Shown here one piece after another: positions 44,029-52,969 of a DNA stretch of 64,000 nucleotides. The position numbers were made by a program, and so were the translations under genes. Origin of the DNA: Rhodospirillaceae bacterium (GTDB taxonomy: Bacteria; Pseudomonadota; Alphaproteobacteria; GCA-2731375). The stretch covers positions 1 to 64,000 of the forward strand of contig JABIWH010000032.1 of NCBI GenBank assembly GCA_018701215.1, written 5' to 3'. Within the stretch, counting starts at the first letter, position 1; each line of letters opens with the position of its first letter. The notes under the pieces are model-generated. The model made no database searches, was not told the origin of the DNA, and saw only the letters and a list, made by a program, of their open reading frames with translations.

Positions 44029-44063
44029 CGGTATGGTCGGTGGCATCCCCCGTTGGGATACCG
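44029..44063 (-). promoter_or_regulatory. S6:S18 autoregulatory leader motif
   Basis: In the rpsF leader RNA, CGGT (44060-44063) pairs with ACCG (44029-44032). Inside, ATCCC pairs with GGGAT around an AACG-type loop. The 3' side carries an unpaired GCCACCGACC bulge with the CCG triplet expected of the S6:S18 leader. It lies 18 bases before the rpsF start, so binding would block the ribosome. Confidence 0.6.
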
Positions 44064-44098
44064 TGCGGACGCGCTGTGAACGCGGCCGACCGAATATG

Positions 44099-44126
44099 AT
44101 AATCTCAAGCCCGGTGACCCAGGCAA
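44099..44126 (-). promoter_or_regulatory. candidate promoter of the rpsF operon
   Basis: On the minus strand, TTGCCT (44121-44126) and GATTAT (44099-44104) are spaced 16 bases apart, about 90 bases before the rpsF start. Both hexamers are imperfect. The location upstream of the S6:S18 motif is suitable. Confidence 0.4.
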
Positions 44127-44169
44127 GGCGCGGCATATATGCACATATGCGATGCCCGTGCAAGCCGGC

Positions 44170-44197
44170 TTGACAGCACAAAGTGACCGGCTATGAA
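44170..44197 (+). promoter_or_regulatory. sigma-70-type promoter of fabD operon
   Basis: TTGACA (44170-44175) and TATGAA (44192-44197) are separated by 16 bases. Transcription should start near 44204, about 30 bases before the fabD ATG. Confidence 0.65.
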
Positions 44198-44235
44198 AGA
44201 CAAGAGAATGAATGGTAACAGTAAGGGAGGCAGCC

Positions 44236-45177
44236 ATGGCGCGCGCCTTTGTATTTCCGGGTCAGGGTAGCCAGGCAGTGGGCATGGGCAAGGCCTTGGC
44301 GGACGCCCTGCCGACGGCCCGTCAGGTGTTCGAAGAAGTCGATGAGGCCTTGAGCCAAAATCTCTCGCGGCTGATGTTCGAAGGCCCCATTGAAGAACTG
44401 ACGCTGACGGAAAACGCCCAACCCGCGCTCATGGCCATGAGCCTGGCCGTGGTCCGGGTTTTGCGCAACGACGGCGGGCTGGAGTTCGGCAAGCATTGCC
44501 AATTCGTCGCCGGGCATTCCCTGGGTGAATATTCCGCCCTCTGCGCGGCCGATGCCATCCCCCTGGATGTCACGGCGCGCCTGCTGAAAAAACGCGGTCA
44601 GGCCATGCAACAAGCCGTACCCGTGGGGGTCGGCGCCATGGCCGCGCTGTTGGGCCTTGATTTCGAAGCGGCCCAGGGTGTGGCGAACGATGCCGCGCAG
44701 GATCAGGTCTGCGATACCGCCAACGACAATGCGCCGGGCCAGGTCGTGGTCAGCGGCAATGTGGAAGCGGTCGAGCGCGCCATTGAACTGGCCAAGGAGC
44801 GTGGTGCCAGGCGGCCCATGCTGCTGCCGGTCAGCGCGCCATTTCATTGCGCCCTTATGCAACCGGCCGCCGATGTCATGGCCGAAGCTTTACAGGCCTC
44901 CCCCCCGGTGGCGCCGGCGGTGCCATTGATCGCCAATGTCTCGGCCGAGGCGGTGAGCGATCCGGACGAGATCCGTGATCTGTTGGTCCGCCAGGTTACG
45001 GCCATGGTGCGCTGGCGGGAAAGCGTGTTGTATTTGCGCGGCAGGGACGTGGACCATCTGGTCGAGGTCGGGGCCGGCAAGGTGTTGACCACCATGCTAA
45101 AACGCATCGACAAGGAGATCTCCGGCCAGGCGATCAGCGAACCCGACGATATCGAGGCCTTCCTCAAGTCCATTTAG
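44236..45177 (+). CDS. fabD: malonyl-CoA:ACP transacylase
   Basis: The 313-residue enzyme transfers malonyl groups from CoA to acyl carrier protein. The N-terminal FVFPGQGSQAVGMG and nucleophile Ser95 in GHSLGEYSAL are visible. The catalytic His is in SAPFHCALM. The ATG at 44236 follows AAGGGAGG; a GTG-started longer frame from 44212 is inside the leader. First gene of the fabD-fabG-acpP-fabF operon. Confidence 0.96.
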   Translation: MARAFVFPGQGSQAVGMGKALADALPTARQVFEEVDEALSQNLSRLMFEGPIEELTLTENAQPALMAMSLAVVRVLRNDGGLEFGKHCQFVAGHSLGEYSALCAADAIPLDVTARLLKKRGQAMQQAVPVGVGAMAALLGLDFEAAQGVANDAAQDQVCDTANDNAPGQVVVSGNVEAVERAIELAKERGARRPMLLPVSAPFHCALMQPAADVMAEALQASPPVAPAVPLIANVSAEAVSDPDEIRDLLVRQVTAMVRWRESVLYLRGRDVDHLVEVGAGKVLTTMLKRIDKEISGQAISEPDDIEAFLKSI

Positions 45178-45213
45178 GCGCAATCCGCTAGCCACATTAA
45201 GGAACCGTGAGCC

Positions 45214-45951
45214 ATGTTTGATCTTTCTGGAAAATCCGCCCTTGTAACCGGCGCCTCGGGCGGCATCGGCGGCGCCATCGCGCGGCGTTTGCACCAGGCC
45301 GGCGCCAATGTGGGGCTATCGGGTACGCGGGCCGATGCCCTGGAGGCTTTGGCGGCGGAGTTGGGCGAGCGCTGTGCCGTGCTGCCCTGCGATCTGAGCG
45401 ATGGCGAGGCGGTCGGCGCTTTGATTGGTCAGGCCGACGAAGCTCTAGGCTCGGTCGATATCGTCATCAACAATGCCGGCCTGACCCGAGACAATCTGGC
45501 CCTGCGCCTGAAGGACGAAGATTGGGAGCAGGTCATGGCGGTGAACCTGACGGCGGCCTTTCGTCTGTCCAAGGCCGCGTTGCGCGGCATGATGAAGCGG
45601 CGCTGGGGCCGAATCGTCAATATCACTTCCATCGTCGGCGTAACGGGCAACGGCGGACAAACTAATTATGCCGCCTCCAAGGCCGGCATCATCGGCTTCG
45701 CAAAATCCCTGGCCCAGGAAGTCGCCTCGCGCAACATCACCGTCAACTGCGTGGCGCCGGGCTTTATCCAAACCCCGATGACCGATGCCCTGGACGAGGG
45801 GCAACGGGAAAATCTGCTGGCCTCCATCCCGGCTGGGCGGCTTGGCGTGGTTGATGACGTCGCCGCCGGCGTATTGTATCTGGCCAGCGAAGAGGCCTCT
45901 TACGTCACCGGTCAGACCTTACATATCAACGGCGGGATGGCGATGATTTGA
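45214..45951 (+). CDS. fabG: 3-oxoacyl-ACP reductase
   Basis: A 245-residue NADPH-dependent SDR that reduces 3-oxoacyl-ACP in fatty-acid elongation. It has TGASGGIGGAIARRL, DIVINNAGLTRDNLALRLKDEDW (a FabG-specific stretch), IVNITSIVG, YAASKAGIIGFAKSLAQE and GFIQTPMTDAL. AAGGAACC precedes the start. It follows fabD by 36 bases and acpP comes 180 bases later. Confidence 0.95.
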   Translation: MFDLSGKSALVTGASGGIGGAIARRLHQAGANVGLSGTRADALEALAAELGERCAVLPCDLSDGEAVGALIGQADEALGSVDIVINNAGLTRDNLALRLKDEDWEQVMAVNLTAAFRLSKAALRGMMKRRWGRIVNITSIVGVTGNGGQTNYAASKAGIIGFAKSLAQEVASRNITVNCVAPGFIQTPMTDALDEGQRENLLASIPAGRLGVVDDVAAGVLYLASEEASYVTGQTLHINGGMAMI

Positions 45952-46131
45952 GCTGCTGTCCGGCAACTTGCCAATAGTGGCATTGGGGTCTTGGCCTTTG
46001 CCAATGTTCATGGTACCAAGCCTCGCTTTTCCCGGTTGCCGATTGATTCGGTCGGCGCCATTCGGACAAAGGCAATGAACAACGTTACGCAGACCAATTT
46101 TACCAACCAGACAGCGCGAAGGAATTAACAC

Positions 46132-46368
46132 ATGAGCGATACTGCCGATCGCGTAAAAAAGATCGTCGTTGAGCATCTCGGCGTGGAAGAAGACAAAGTT
46201 TCCGAGGGTGCTTCGTTTATTGACGACCTTGGCGCCGACAGCCTTGATACGGTTGAACTGGTGATGGCATTCGAAGAAGAATTTGGCATCGAAATTCCCG
46301 ATGATGCCGCCGAAAAGATCGCCACCGTCAAGGACGCGATTACATTTATCGACGCCAACGCGTCCTGA
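46132..46368 (+). CDS. acpP: acyl carrier protein
   Basis: A 78-residue acidic four-helix protein. The 4'-phosphopantetheine attachment serine is Ser37 in [29 protein letters not shown] precedes the ATG. The 180-base gap from fabG, with a hairpin at 45981-46006 (CATTGG with CCAATG), suggests a separate promoter or processing, as acpP mRNA is usually very abundant. Confidence 0.98.
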   Translation: MSDTADRVKKIVVEHLGVEEDKVSEGASFIDDLGADSLDTVELVMAFEEEFGIEIPDDAAEKIATVKDAITFIDANAS

Positions 46369-46392
46369 TCACTGCTTCAAAGCGGTTTTGCG

Positions 46393-46443
46393 CCGTGGCC
46401 CTTATGTTTGATGCGTGCTGTATGATGCATACTGGGGCCACGG
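46393..46443 (+). promoter_or_regulatory. hairpin between acpP and fabF
   Basis: CCGTGGCCC (46393-46401) is the exact reverse complement of GGGCCACGG (46435-46443) with a 33-base loop that contains two GATGC direct repeats. No U-tract follows, so it is not a simple terminator. It may stabilise acpP mRNA or modulate fabF translation. Confidence 0.6.
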
Positions 46444-46483
46444 GCGATTAGGTTAATGTAGGTTGCGCCGACGGAGGCTGGAG

Positions 46484-47749
46484 ATGAGCGAACGCAGGGT
46501 CGTTGTCACCGGGATGGGTCTAGTCACGCCGCTGGGCGTGGGGGTTGATGCCGTCTGGGGACGTCTATTGAATAGCGAATCCGGCGCCGGACAGATCAAA
46601 AAGATCGATACCACCGACCTGCCCGTGAAAATCGCCTGTGAAGTTCCCCTTGGTGATAGCGCCCCGGACTTCAATGCCGACGACTGGATCCTGCCAAAGG
46701 AACAGCGGCGGATTGATGATTTCATCGTCTTTGGCCTTTGCGCCATGGAGCAGGCCCTGACGGATGCCGGATGGAAGCCCGAGGACGAGGAATCCCGTCT
46801 GCGCACGGGCGTTTTGGTCGGCTCCGGCATCGGCGGGTTGCCCAGCATCGAAGCCGCCGCCATCACGCTGCATGAAAAAGGCCCGCGGCGGATCAGCCCG
46901 TTTTTTATTCCCGGCTCTCTGATCAATCTGCTTTCAGGCAACATTTCCATCAAATACGGCTTCAAGGGTCCCAATCATGCGGTGGTTACCGCATGCTCCA
47001 CCGGCGCCCATGCGATCGGCGACGCGGCCCGGCTTATTGTGCTCGATGATGCCGACGTTATGATCGCGGGCGGGGCCGAGGCCGCGATTTCCCGCCTCGG
47101 CATGGCCGGTTTTGCAGCCTGCAAGGCGCTCTCCAGCGGCTTCCAGGACGAGCCAACGCGGGCCTCGCGGCCCTATGACAAACAACGCGACGGTTTTGTC
47201 ATGGGCGAAGGTTCCGGCATTCTGGTGTTGGAAGAACTGGAACATGCCAAGGCCCGCGGCGCCAAGATCTATGCCGAAGTATCCGGCTATGGCCTGTCCG
47301 GCGATGCCCATCATATTACCGCCCCGGCACCAGACGGCGACGGCGGCTTCCGCGCCATGCAGGCGGCTCTGCGCCGCGCCGGCTTGAATCCGGAAGATAT
47401 CGATTACATCAATGCCCATGGCACCTCGACGCCACTTGGCGATGAGATCGAGGTTGGCGCCGTAAAACGTCTGTTCGGCGATGCGGTCAACCAATTGTCC
47501 ATGTCGTCCACCAAATCAGCCATCGGCCACCTACTGGGCGCGGCGGGCAGCGTGGAGGCGATTTTTTCCATCCTGGCCATGAATAATAGCGTGGCGCCGG
47601 CCACCTTGAACCTGGACGAACCGTCCGATGGCCTGAACATGGACTTGGTCCCCCATACGCCGAAGGAACGGCCGATCCGCGCCGCGTTATCGAATTCCTT
47701 TGGCTTCGGCGGCACCAACGCCTCCCTGGTGCTGACCCCGGCGCCATAA
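46484..47749 (+). CDS. fabF: 3-oxoacyl-ACP synthase II (KAS II)
   Basis: The 421-residue condensing enzyme elongates acyl-ACP and controls unsaturated fatty-acid proportion. It starts VVVTGMGLVTPLGVG. The active-site Cys is in VVTACSTGAHAIG, with the two histidines in INAHGTSTPLGD and SAIGHLLGAAG. The ATG at 46484 follows GGAGG; the in-frame GTG/TTG upstream at 46463 is less likely. mltG starts 11 bases after its stop. Confidence 0.96.
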   Translation: MSERRVVVTGMGLVTPLGVGVDAVWGRLLNSESGAGQIKKIDTTDLPVKIACEVPLGDSAPDFNADDWILPKEQRRIDDFIVFGLCAMEQALTDAGWKPEDEESRLRTGVLVGSGIGGLPSIEAAAITLHEKGPRRISPFFIPGSLINLLSGNISIKYGFKGPNHAVVTACSTGAHAIGDAARLIVLDDADVMIAGGAEAAISRLGMAGFAACKALSSGFQDEPTRASRPYDKQRDGFVMGEGSGILVLEELEHAKARGAKIYAEVSGYGLSGDAHHITAPAPDGDGGFRAMQAALRRAGLNPEDIDYINAHGTSTPLGDEIEVGAVKRLFGDAVNQLSMSSTKSAIGHLLGAAGSVEAIFSILAMNNSVAPATLNLDEPSDGLNMDLVPHTPKERPIRAALSNSFGFGGTNASLVLTPAP

Positions 47750-47759
47750 GTCAGCTGCC

Positions 47760-48746
47760 ATGGCGCGGCGCCTGGTCAAGTTATTCGTACTCTTCTCAAC
47801 GCTGGGCTTGATCGCCACGGGCATTGCTCTCGGCTGGGGCTATGCGCAATTTACCCGGCCGGGACCCAATAGCTTTGACCACGCGGTGGTTCTGGCCAAG
47901 GGCAGCAGTTTGCTGGACATCGCCGAGCGCCTGGCGGGCGCCGGCATTATCGATCAGCCTTTGGTATTTCGCCTGGGCGTGCGCCTTGGCGGGGGTGCGC
48001 GGGATTTGAAAGCGGGTGAATTTCACTTTCCAGCCCGGATCAGTATGCGCGGGGCGGTAAAAATTCTACGTCTTGGTGAAACCGTGGTGCGCCGCGTCAC
48101 CGTGCCCGAAGGTTTAAGCAGCGCAGAAATCGTCGCGCTGTTGCGGCAAACCGACGGCCTGCGCGGCGACATCATCAAAACCCCTCGGGAAGGCACCTTG
48201 TTGCCGGAAACCTATCACTTTTCCCATGGTGACGAGCGGGCGGTCCTGCTGGCCCGCATGGCGAAGGCCATGCGCCAGACCCTGGCCAAGCTGTGGTCGG
48301 CGCGGCAGCAGGGACTGCCGTTGGCCAGCCCTGATGCGGCCTTGATCCTGGCCTCCATAGTCGAGAAAGAAACCTCCCTCGAGGTGGAGCGGCCACGTAT
48401 CGCCGGTGTTTTCATCAACCGCCTGCGCCGAGGCATGCGCCTGCAATCCGATCCCACCGTTGTTTATGGACTTACCCAGGGCCGCAAGGCCCTTGGCCGC
48501 GCCCTGCGCCGCGCCGACCTGGATCAAAACACAGCCTATAACACTTACCGTATTCCGGCCCTGCCGCCCGGGCCCATTGCAAATCCGGGCCTCGCGACGT
48601 TGCATGCGGTGCTGCATCCGACGGCCAGCAAGGAGCTATATTTCGTCGCCGACGGCACCGGCGGCCACGCCTTTGCCGCCACCTTTGCCCAGCACCGCCG
48701 CAATGTACAACGCTGGCGCCGGGCCAAGGCCTCGAAGAGCCGCTGA
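47760..48746 (+). CDS. mltG: endolytic murein transglycosylase MltG
   Basis: A 328-residue inner-membrane-anchored lytic transglycosylase that cuts nascent glycan strands. An N-terminal transmembrane helix (LFVLFSTLGLIATGIALGWGY) is followed by a LysM-like subdomain and the YceG catalytic domain. The active-site Glu is in ILASIVEKETSLEVERPRIAGVFINRL, and the signature NTYRIPALPPGPIANPG follows. It directly follows fabF, as in most proteobacteria. Confidence 0.94.
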   Translation: MARRLVKLFVLFSTLGLIATGIALGWGYAQFTRPGPNSFDHAVVLAKGSSLLDIAERLAGAGIIDQPLVFRLGVRLGGGARDLKAGEFHFPARISMRGAVKILRLGETVVRRVTVPEGLSSAEIVALLRQTDGLRGDIIKTPREGTLLPETYHFSHGDERAVLLARMAKAMRQTLAKLWSARQQGLPLASPDAALILASIVEKETSLEVERPRIAGVFINRLRRGMRLQSDPTVVYGLTQGRKALGRALRRADLDQNTAYNTYRIPALPPGPIANPGLATLHAVLHPTASKELYFVADGTGGHAFAATFAQHRRNVQRWRRAKASKSR

Positions 48747-48834
48747 TGTTCTTTCGTCTAAATTTTGCCCTAACGACCGGGACATCTTATATAGTGCGCC
48801 AAGAATCGCTGGCGAACGGAAGGAATTCATAAAA

Positions 48835-49722
48835 GTGGCTGTTTCTTCAATGACCGGCTTCGCGCGGGCGGCGGGCGCGATCGGCGCCTATTCCTGGGCT
48901 TGGGAAGTTAAGAGCGTCAATAGCCGCGGCCTGGATCTGCGCAGCCGGCTACAAGGTGGCCTGGATGGCCTGGAGGCGACGGTACGCGCGGCGGCGGCCC
49001 GGCGGTTTCACCGGGGTCACTTGTCCTTGAACCTGACCTTGAACCGGGTCGGCGCGGAACCCACCGCACAAATCAACGAAGATGTGCTGGCGGCGGTACT
49101 TTCGGTGGCCAACGACCTGGCGGCCCGTATCGATGCCGCGCCGCCGACGGTTGATGGTCTGCTCTCGCTGCGCGGCGTTGTCGAAACCGTGGAGCCGGAG
49201 GAATCCGAGGCCGAGCGCAAGGCGCTGGAAACCGGCGTATTGGCCAGCCTGGAGGAAGCCCTGGATTTACTGGTCGCGGACCGGGAGGCCGAGGGCCGGC
49301 GCCTGGGCGAAATCGTCGGTGGGCAGGTCGACGCCATTGACCGCTTAACAAAGGATGCCGGCAAGCTGGCCGCCCTGCAACCGGCTGCGTTAAAGGCGCG
49401 CTTGCAACAACAGGTCACTGACATTCTTGGCGCCGCCGCCGGCCTGTCCGAGGAACGCCTAATGCAAGAGGCGGCCCTGCTGGCCACCAAGGCGGACGTC
49501 CGAGAGGAGCTGGACCGCCTGACAGTCCACGTGGGGGCGGCACGGGAACTTTTTTCCGACGACGGCGCCATCGGGCGGCGGTTGGATTTTCTGGCACAGG
49601 AGTTCAATCGCGAGGCCAATACCTTGTGCTCCAAATCCCAGGACGCCATCCTGACGAACATCGGCATAGAGCTGAAAACCGTGATCGACCAATTCCGTGA
49701 ACAGGCGCAGAATATTGAATAA
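48835..49722 (+). CDS. yicC: YicC family endoribonuclease-like protein
   Basis: A 295-residue protein with the typical N terminus SSMTGFARAAG, the SVNSRGLDLRSRL stretch and the C-terminal REELDRLTVHVGAARELF, IGRRLDFLAQEFNREANTLCSKSQD. YicC-family proteins act in RNA turnover. I chose the GTG at 48835 because AAGGA stands ten bases upstream; the ATG at 48850 would leave the Shine-Dalgarno too far. The end overlaps the gmk start by 26 bases. Confidence 0.9.
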   Translation: MAVSSMTGFARAAGAIGAYSWAWEVKSVNSRGLDLRSRLQGGLDGLEATVRAAAARRFHRGHLSLNLTLNRVGAEPTAQINEDVLAAVLSVANDLAARIDAAPPTVDGLLSLRGVVETVEPEESEAERKALETGVLASLEEALDLLVADREAEGRRLGEIVGGQVDAIDRLTKDAGKLAALQPAALKARLQQQVTDILGAAAGLSEERLMQEAALLATKADVREELDRLTVHVGAARELFSDDGAIGRRLDFLAQEFNREANTLCSKSQDAILTNIGIELKTVIDQFREQAQNIE

Positions 49723-50392
49723 TCCAAGCGAAGATCCGGCCCTGGACGCCGACGCCGTTGCTGGCGGAATATCCCGCCGCGGCCTGATGTTGGTACTCTC
49801 GTCGCCGTCGGGTGCGGGTAAGACCACCCTGTCCCGCCGTCTTTTGGCGGACGATCCCGGCCTGACCATGTCGGTATCCATCACGACCCGGCCAAAACGG
49901 CCCGGCGAGCAGGAAGGTGTCGACTATATTTTCGTTGAACCCATCGAATTCGACTTGATGGTCAACCGCCGGCAACTATTAGAGCATGCCAAAGTTTTTG
50001 ATCATTATTACGGCACCCCCGCCGAACCGGTGGAGGACGCCTTGAGCGCCGGCCGGGATGTGCTGTTCGATATTGATTGGCAGGGCACCCAGGACTTGAA
50101 GGAGGAGATGCGCGACGACGTCGCCAGCATCTTTATTCTGCCGCCATCAACCAGGGAATTAGAGCGGCGCCTGAAAAATCGAGCCCAGGATAGTGACGAA
50201 GTGGTTGCCCGGCGGATGGCGAAGGCGGCGGACGAGATCAGCCATTGGCCGGAATACGACTATGTCATCGTCAATCAAGACGCCGAGGCGGCCCTGGATC
50301 AAGTGCGCGCCATATTAACCGCCGAACGGTTAAAGCGTGCCCGCCAAGCCGGCCTGGGCGATTTCGTCAAGCGCCTGCGCGATGGACAATAG
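49697..50392 (+). CDS. gmk: guanylate kinase
   Basis: A 231-residue enzyme that phosphorylates GMP to GDP. The P-loop is LVLSSPSGAGKTTLSRRL. GMP-binding residues are in SITTRPKRPGEQEGVDYIFV and HAKVFDHYYGTP, with VLFDIDWQGTQDL and the lid RLKNRAQDSDEVVARRM. The first about 28 residues are an extra extension; the start is uncertain (GTG 49697 or a later codon). Order yicC-gmk is conserved. Confidence 0.94.
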   Translation: MNRRRILNNPSEDPALDADAVAGGISRRGLMLVLSSPSGAGKTTLSRRLLADDPGLTMSVSITTRPKRPGEQEGVDYIFVEPIEFDLMVNRRQLLEHAKVFDHYYGTPAEPVEDALSAGRDVLFDIDWQGTQDLKEEMRDDVASIFILPPSTRELERRLKNRAQDSDEVVARRMAKAADEISHWPEYDYVIVNQDAEAALDQVRAILTAERLKRARQAGLGDFVKRLRDGQ

Positions 50393-50396
50393 GGCC

Positions 50397-51041
50397 ATGA
50401 CGGCATTCCCAACTGCATTGCTCTCGGGCTACCACGAGTTCAAGAAAGACAAACTGGCCCATGAGAGCGAGCGTTACCGCACCCTGGCCGAGCAGGGCCA
50501 GACGCCCGAAACCCTGGTCATCGCCTGTTGCGATTCCAGGGCCGCGCCGGAAATTATATTCAACGCCATGCCGGGTGAAATTTTCGTCATCCGCAATGTT
50601 GCCAACCTCGTGCCGTCGTACAATCCCGACGGCGAATATCATTCGACCTCGGCCGCTTTGGAATTCGCGGTGCAGAGCCTGAAGGTCAAACATATCGTGG
50701 TCCTTGGCCATGGCCGCTGCGGCGGCATCATGGCGGCGCTGGACTCTTCGGCCGAACCGTTGTCGCCGGGCGATTTCATCGGCAAATGGATGGGGCTGCT
50801 GAACCCGGCGGTCGAGGCCATATCCACCATACGCGGGATGACGAATGCGGAACGGCAAACTGCTCTGGAACGCCATTCCGTCGGCAACTCGATCGAGAAC
50901 CTGCGCACCTTTCCCTGCGTCTCCATTCTTGAGGGACGCAAACGTTTAAGCCTGCATGGTGCCTGGTTCGACATTTCCAGCGGAGAGCTCTGGGTCATGG
51001 ACCCCGAAACCGGCGTCTTTGATCATCCGACGGCAGAATAG
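50397..51041 (+). CDS. can: beta-class carbonic anhydrase
   Basis: A 214-residue zinc enzyme converting CO2 and bicarbonate. Zinc ligands and the Asp-Arg dyad are visible: Cys45-Asp46-x-Arg48 in ACCDSRAAPE, and His105 and Cys108 in LGHGRCGGI. The ATG at 50397 begins five bases after the gmk stop. It probably supplies bicarbonate for carboxylation, including fatty-acid synthesis. It converges with rsmA. Confidence 0.93.
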   Translation: MTAFPTALLSGYHEFKKDKLAHESERYRTLAEQGQTPETLVIACCDSRAAPEIIFNAMPGEIFVIRNVANLVPSYNPDGEYHSTSAALEFAVQSLKVKHIVVLGHGRCGGIMAALDSSAEPLSPGDFIGKWMGLLNPAVEAISTIRGMTNAERQTALERHSVGNSIENLRTFPCVSILEGRKRLSLHGAWFDISSGELWVMDPETGVFDHPTAE

Positions 51042-51045
51042 CTGT

Positions 51046-51876
51046 TCAATCGGCGGCGCGGGCCAGGGCGCAGAATTGTTCGACACTTAGGTTCTCCGCC
51101 CGCAATGTGGGCTCCAACCCAGCCGCCTGCAACAAACCCACCGGATCGGAACTAATCTGCCTGAGGCTGCTGCGCAGCATCTTGCGCCGTTGCCCAAAAG
51201 CGGCGGCGACCATGGCGCTCAGTCGATCCGCATCCGCCGGAGCCAAGGGAACGCCGCGCGGTTGCAAACCGATCACCGTGGATGTCACCTTGGGCGCGGG
51301 CGTAAAGGCGCGCGGCGGCAGATCGAACAAAGCGGCGGCCCGGCAACGCCATTGCACCATGACCGACAAGCGGCCATAGGCCTTGCCGCCCGGTTGCGCG
51401 ATGATGCGTTGGGCCACCTCTTTCTGAAACATCAAGGTCAGACTCTCATACAGGTCCAACTGGTCCAGCCATTTGAACAACAGCGGCGTCGAGATGTTGT
51501 AAGGCAGATTGGCAATGATCCGGCTGGGCCGGGGCGAGAGCGCGTATTCGTCGATCTCCAGGGCATCGGCCTCCACCAATGTCAGACGGCCGGGCACGGC
51601 GGCGGCCAGCTCCGCCAACGCAGCAAGGCAACGGCGGTCCCGCTCCACCGCGACGACATGCGCCGCGCCCTCGGCCAGCAACGCCCTGGTCAGGCCGCCG
51701 GGCCCAGGCCCGATTTCCAGCACGGTTTGGCCAGCAAGCGGGCCGCCGGCACGGGCAATCTTGCGGGTTAAATTCAGATCAAGCAAAAAATTCTGTCCCA
51801 GGGTCTTGGTTGCCCTGATTTCGTGTTGGGCAAGAACCTCGCGTAGCGGCGGCAGATCAGCGAGCGGATCCGCCAC
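51046..51876 (-). CDS. rsmA: 16S rRNA (adenine(1518)-N6/adenine(1519)-N6)-dimethyltransferase
   Basis: A 276-residue KsgA/RsmA enzyme that dimethylates A1518/A1519 of 16S rRNA during 30S maturation. It has LGQNFLLDLNLTRKIARAGG, SAM motif VLEIGPGPGGLTRALL, the N-L-P-Y catalytic motif in IIANLPYNISTPLLFKWL, and the C-terminal helical domain. It starts with GTG at 51876, two bases after the pdxA stop, completing surA-pdxA-rsmA. Confidence 0.95.
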   Translation of the reverse strand: MADPLADLPPLREVLAQHEIRATKTLGQNFLLDLNLTRKIARAGGPLAGQTVLEIGPGPGGLTRALLAEGAAHVVAVERDRRCLAALAELAAAVPGRLTLVEADALEIDEYALSPRPSRIIANLPYNISTPLLFKWLDQLDLYESLTLMFQKEVAQRIIAQPGGKAYGRLSVMVQWRCRAAALFDLPPRAFTPAPKVTSTVIGLQPRGVPLAPADADRLSAMVAAAFGQRRKMLRSSLRQISSDPVGLLQAAGLEPTLRAENLSVEQFCALARAAD

Positions 51877-51877
51877 G

Positions 51878-52969
51878 TCAGGCTGTACCCTGGGCCGCCT
51901 GGGCCCGATACCGGGCGATCAGTCCGGCATAGGCCACGGCGGAGGTCAGGCTGAGGGAATTGGCCTGGCCCTTGCCGGCGATATCCAGGGCGGTGCCGTG
52001 ATCAGGCGAGGTGCGGACGATGGGCAGGCCCAGGGTCATGTTGATGCCGTATTCAAAGCCCAGGGCCTTGACCGGGATCAGCGCTTGATCGTGGTACATG
52101 CAGATCGCCACGTCGTAGGTTTCCCGGGCCGCCTCATGGAACATCGAATCCGATGCCATGGGTCCCGCCACCGTGATGCCCCTGGCCCGCAGTTGATCAA
52201 TCGCCGGCTGAATAATCTTCGCTTCCGCGTCTCCCATATCACCGGCTTCGCCCGCATGGGGGTTCAATCCGGCAATGGCCAGGCGCGGCGGCCTGAAGCC
52301 AAGGTCCCGGTCCAGGGCCTCGGCGGTGATCACGGCCCGTTCCACGATCATCTCGGTCGTCAAGGCGGCGATGGCATCTTCCAGCGCCAGATGAATGGTC
52401 ACCGGCACGGTTTTCAAGCCGGGGCAACTCAACATCATCACCGGCAGATGCCCAACCCCGCACAGCGCGGCCAGATACTCCGTATGGCCCGGATGCTCAA
52501 ACCCGGCTGCGTGCAAAACCGATTTCTGGATCGGATTGGTGACGACGGCGGCGGCCTCGCCCGCGCGCACATGCCGCACCGCGGTCTCAATAGCGCCCAA
52601 TACAGCCCCTGCATTGGCCTTGTTCAGCACGCCCGGTACCGGTTTTGCGGCCAGGGGCTGTGGAAATACCGGCAAGCCATGTTCGAAATGAGCAATGCTC
52701 TCCGCCGGCGAGGCAATTTCAATCACCGTGAGCGCCGCGCCGCGCATTGGCGCCTGAGCCTTTGCCAGGGCCGCCGCCTCTTGCCGCACCAAATCCGGAT
52801 CGGCTATCAAATAAAACGGCGGCAGATCATATGCCGCCCGCCGGCCCCAGGTCTTTAGAGCGATCTCCACCCCAATGCCGGCCGGCTCGCCCATGGTCAA
52901 TGCGATTGGCCCTTGGGTCATTGCTGCCTGGGTGATTGGCCAATGGGCAATGGGGCGGGCGGCAGCCAT
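51878..52969 (-). CDS. pdxA: 4-hydroxythreonine-4-phosphate dehydrogenase
   Basis: A 363-residue NAD-dependent, metal-requiring enzyme of pyridoxal phosphate synthesis. Features: IALTMGEPAGIGVEIALKTW, VTNPIQKSVLHAAGFEHPGHTEYLAAL, GLNPHAGEAGDMGDAE and MYHDQALIPVKALGFEYGINMTLGLPIVRTSPDHGTALDIAGKG. The metal-binding histidines lie in GHTEYL, HEAARE and HDQ segments. The ATG at 52969 overlaps the surA stop (TAATG), so the two are coupled; the family core begins about 16 residues later. Confidence 0.95.
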   Translation of the reverse strand: MAAARPIAHWPITQAAMTQGPIALTMGEPAGIGVEIALKTWGRRAAYDLPPFYLIADPDLVRQEAAALAKAQAPMRGAALTVIEIASPAESIAHFEHGLPVFPQPLAAKPVPGVLNKANAGAVLGAIETAVRHVRAGEAAAVVTNPIQKSVLHAAGFEHPGHTEYLAALCGVGHLPVMMLSCPGLKTVPVTIHLALEDAIAALTTEMIVERAVITAEALDRDLGFRPPRLAIAGLNPHAGEAGDMGDAEAKIIQPAIDQLRARGITVAGPMASDSMFHEAARETYDVAICMYHDQALIPVKALGFEYGINMTLGLPIVRTSPDHGTALDIAGKGQANSLSLTSAVAYAGLIARYRAQAAQGTA

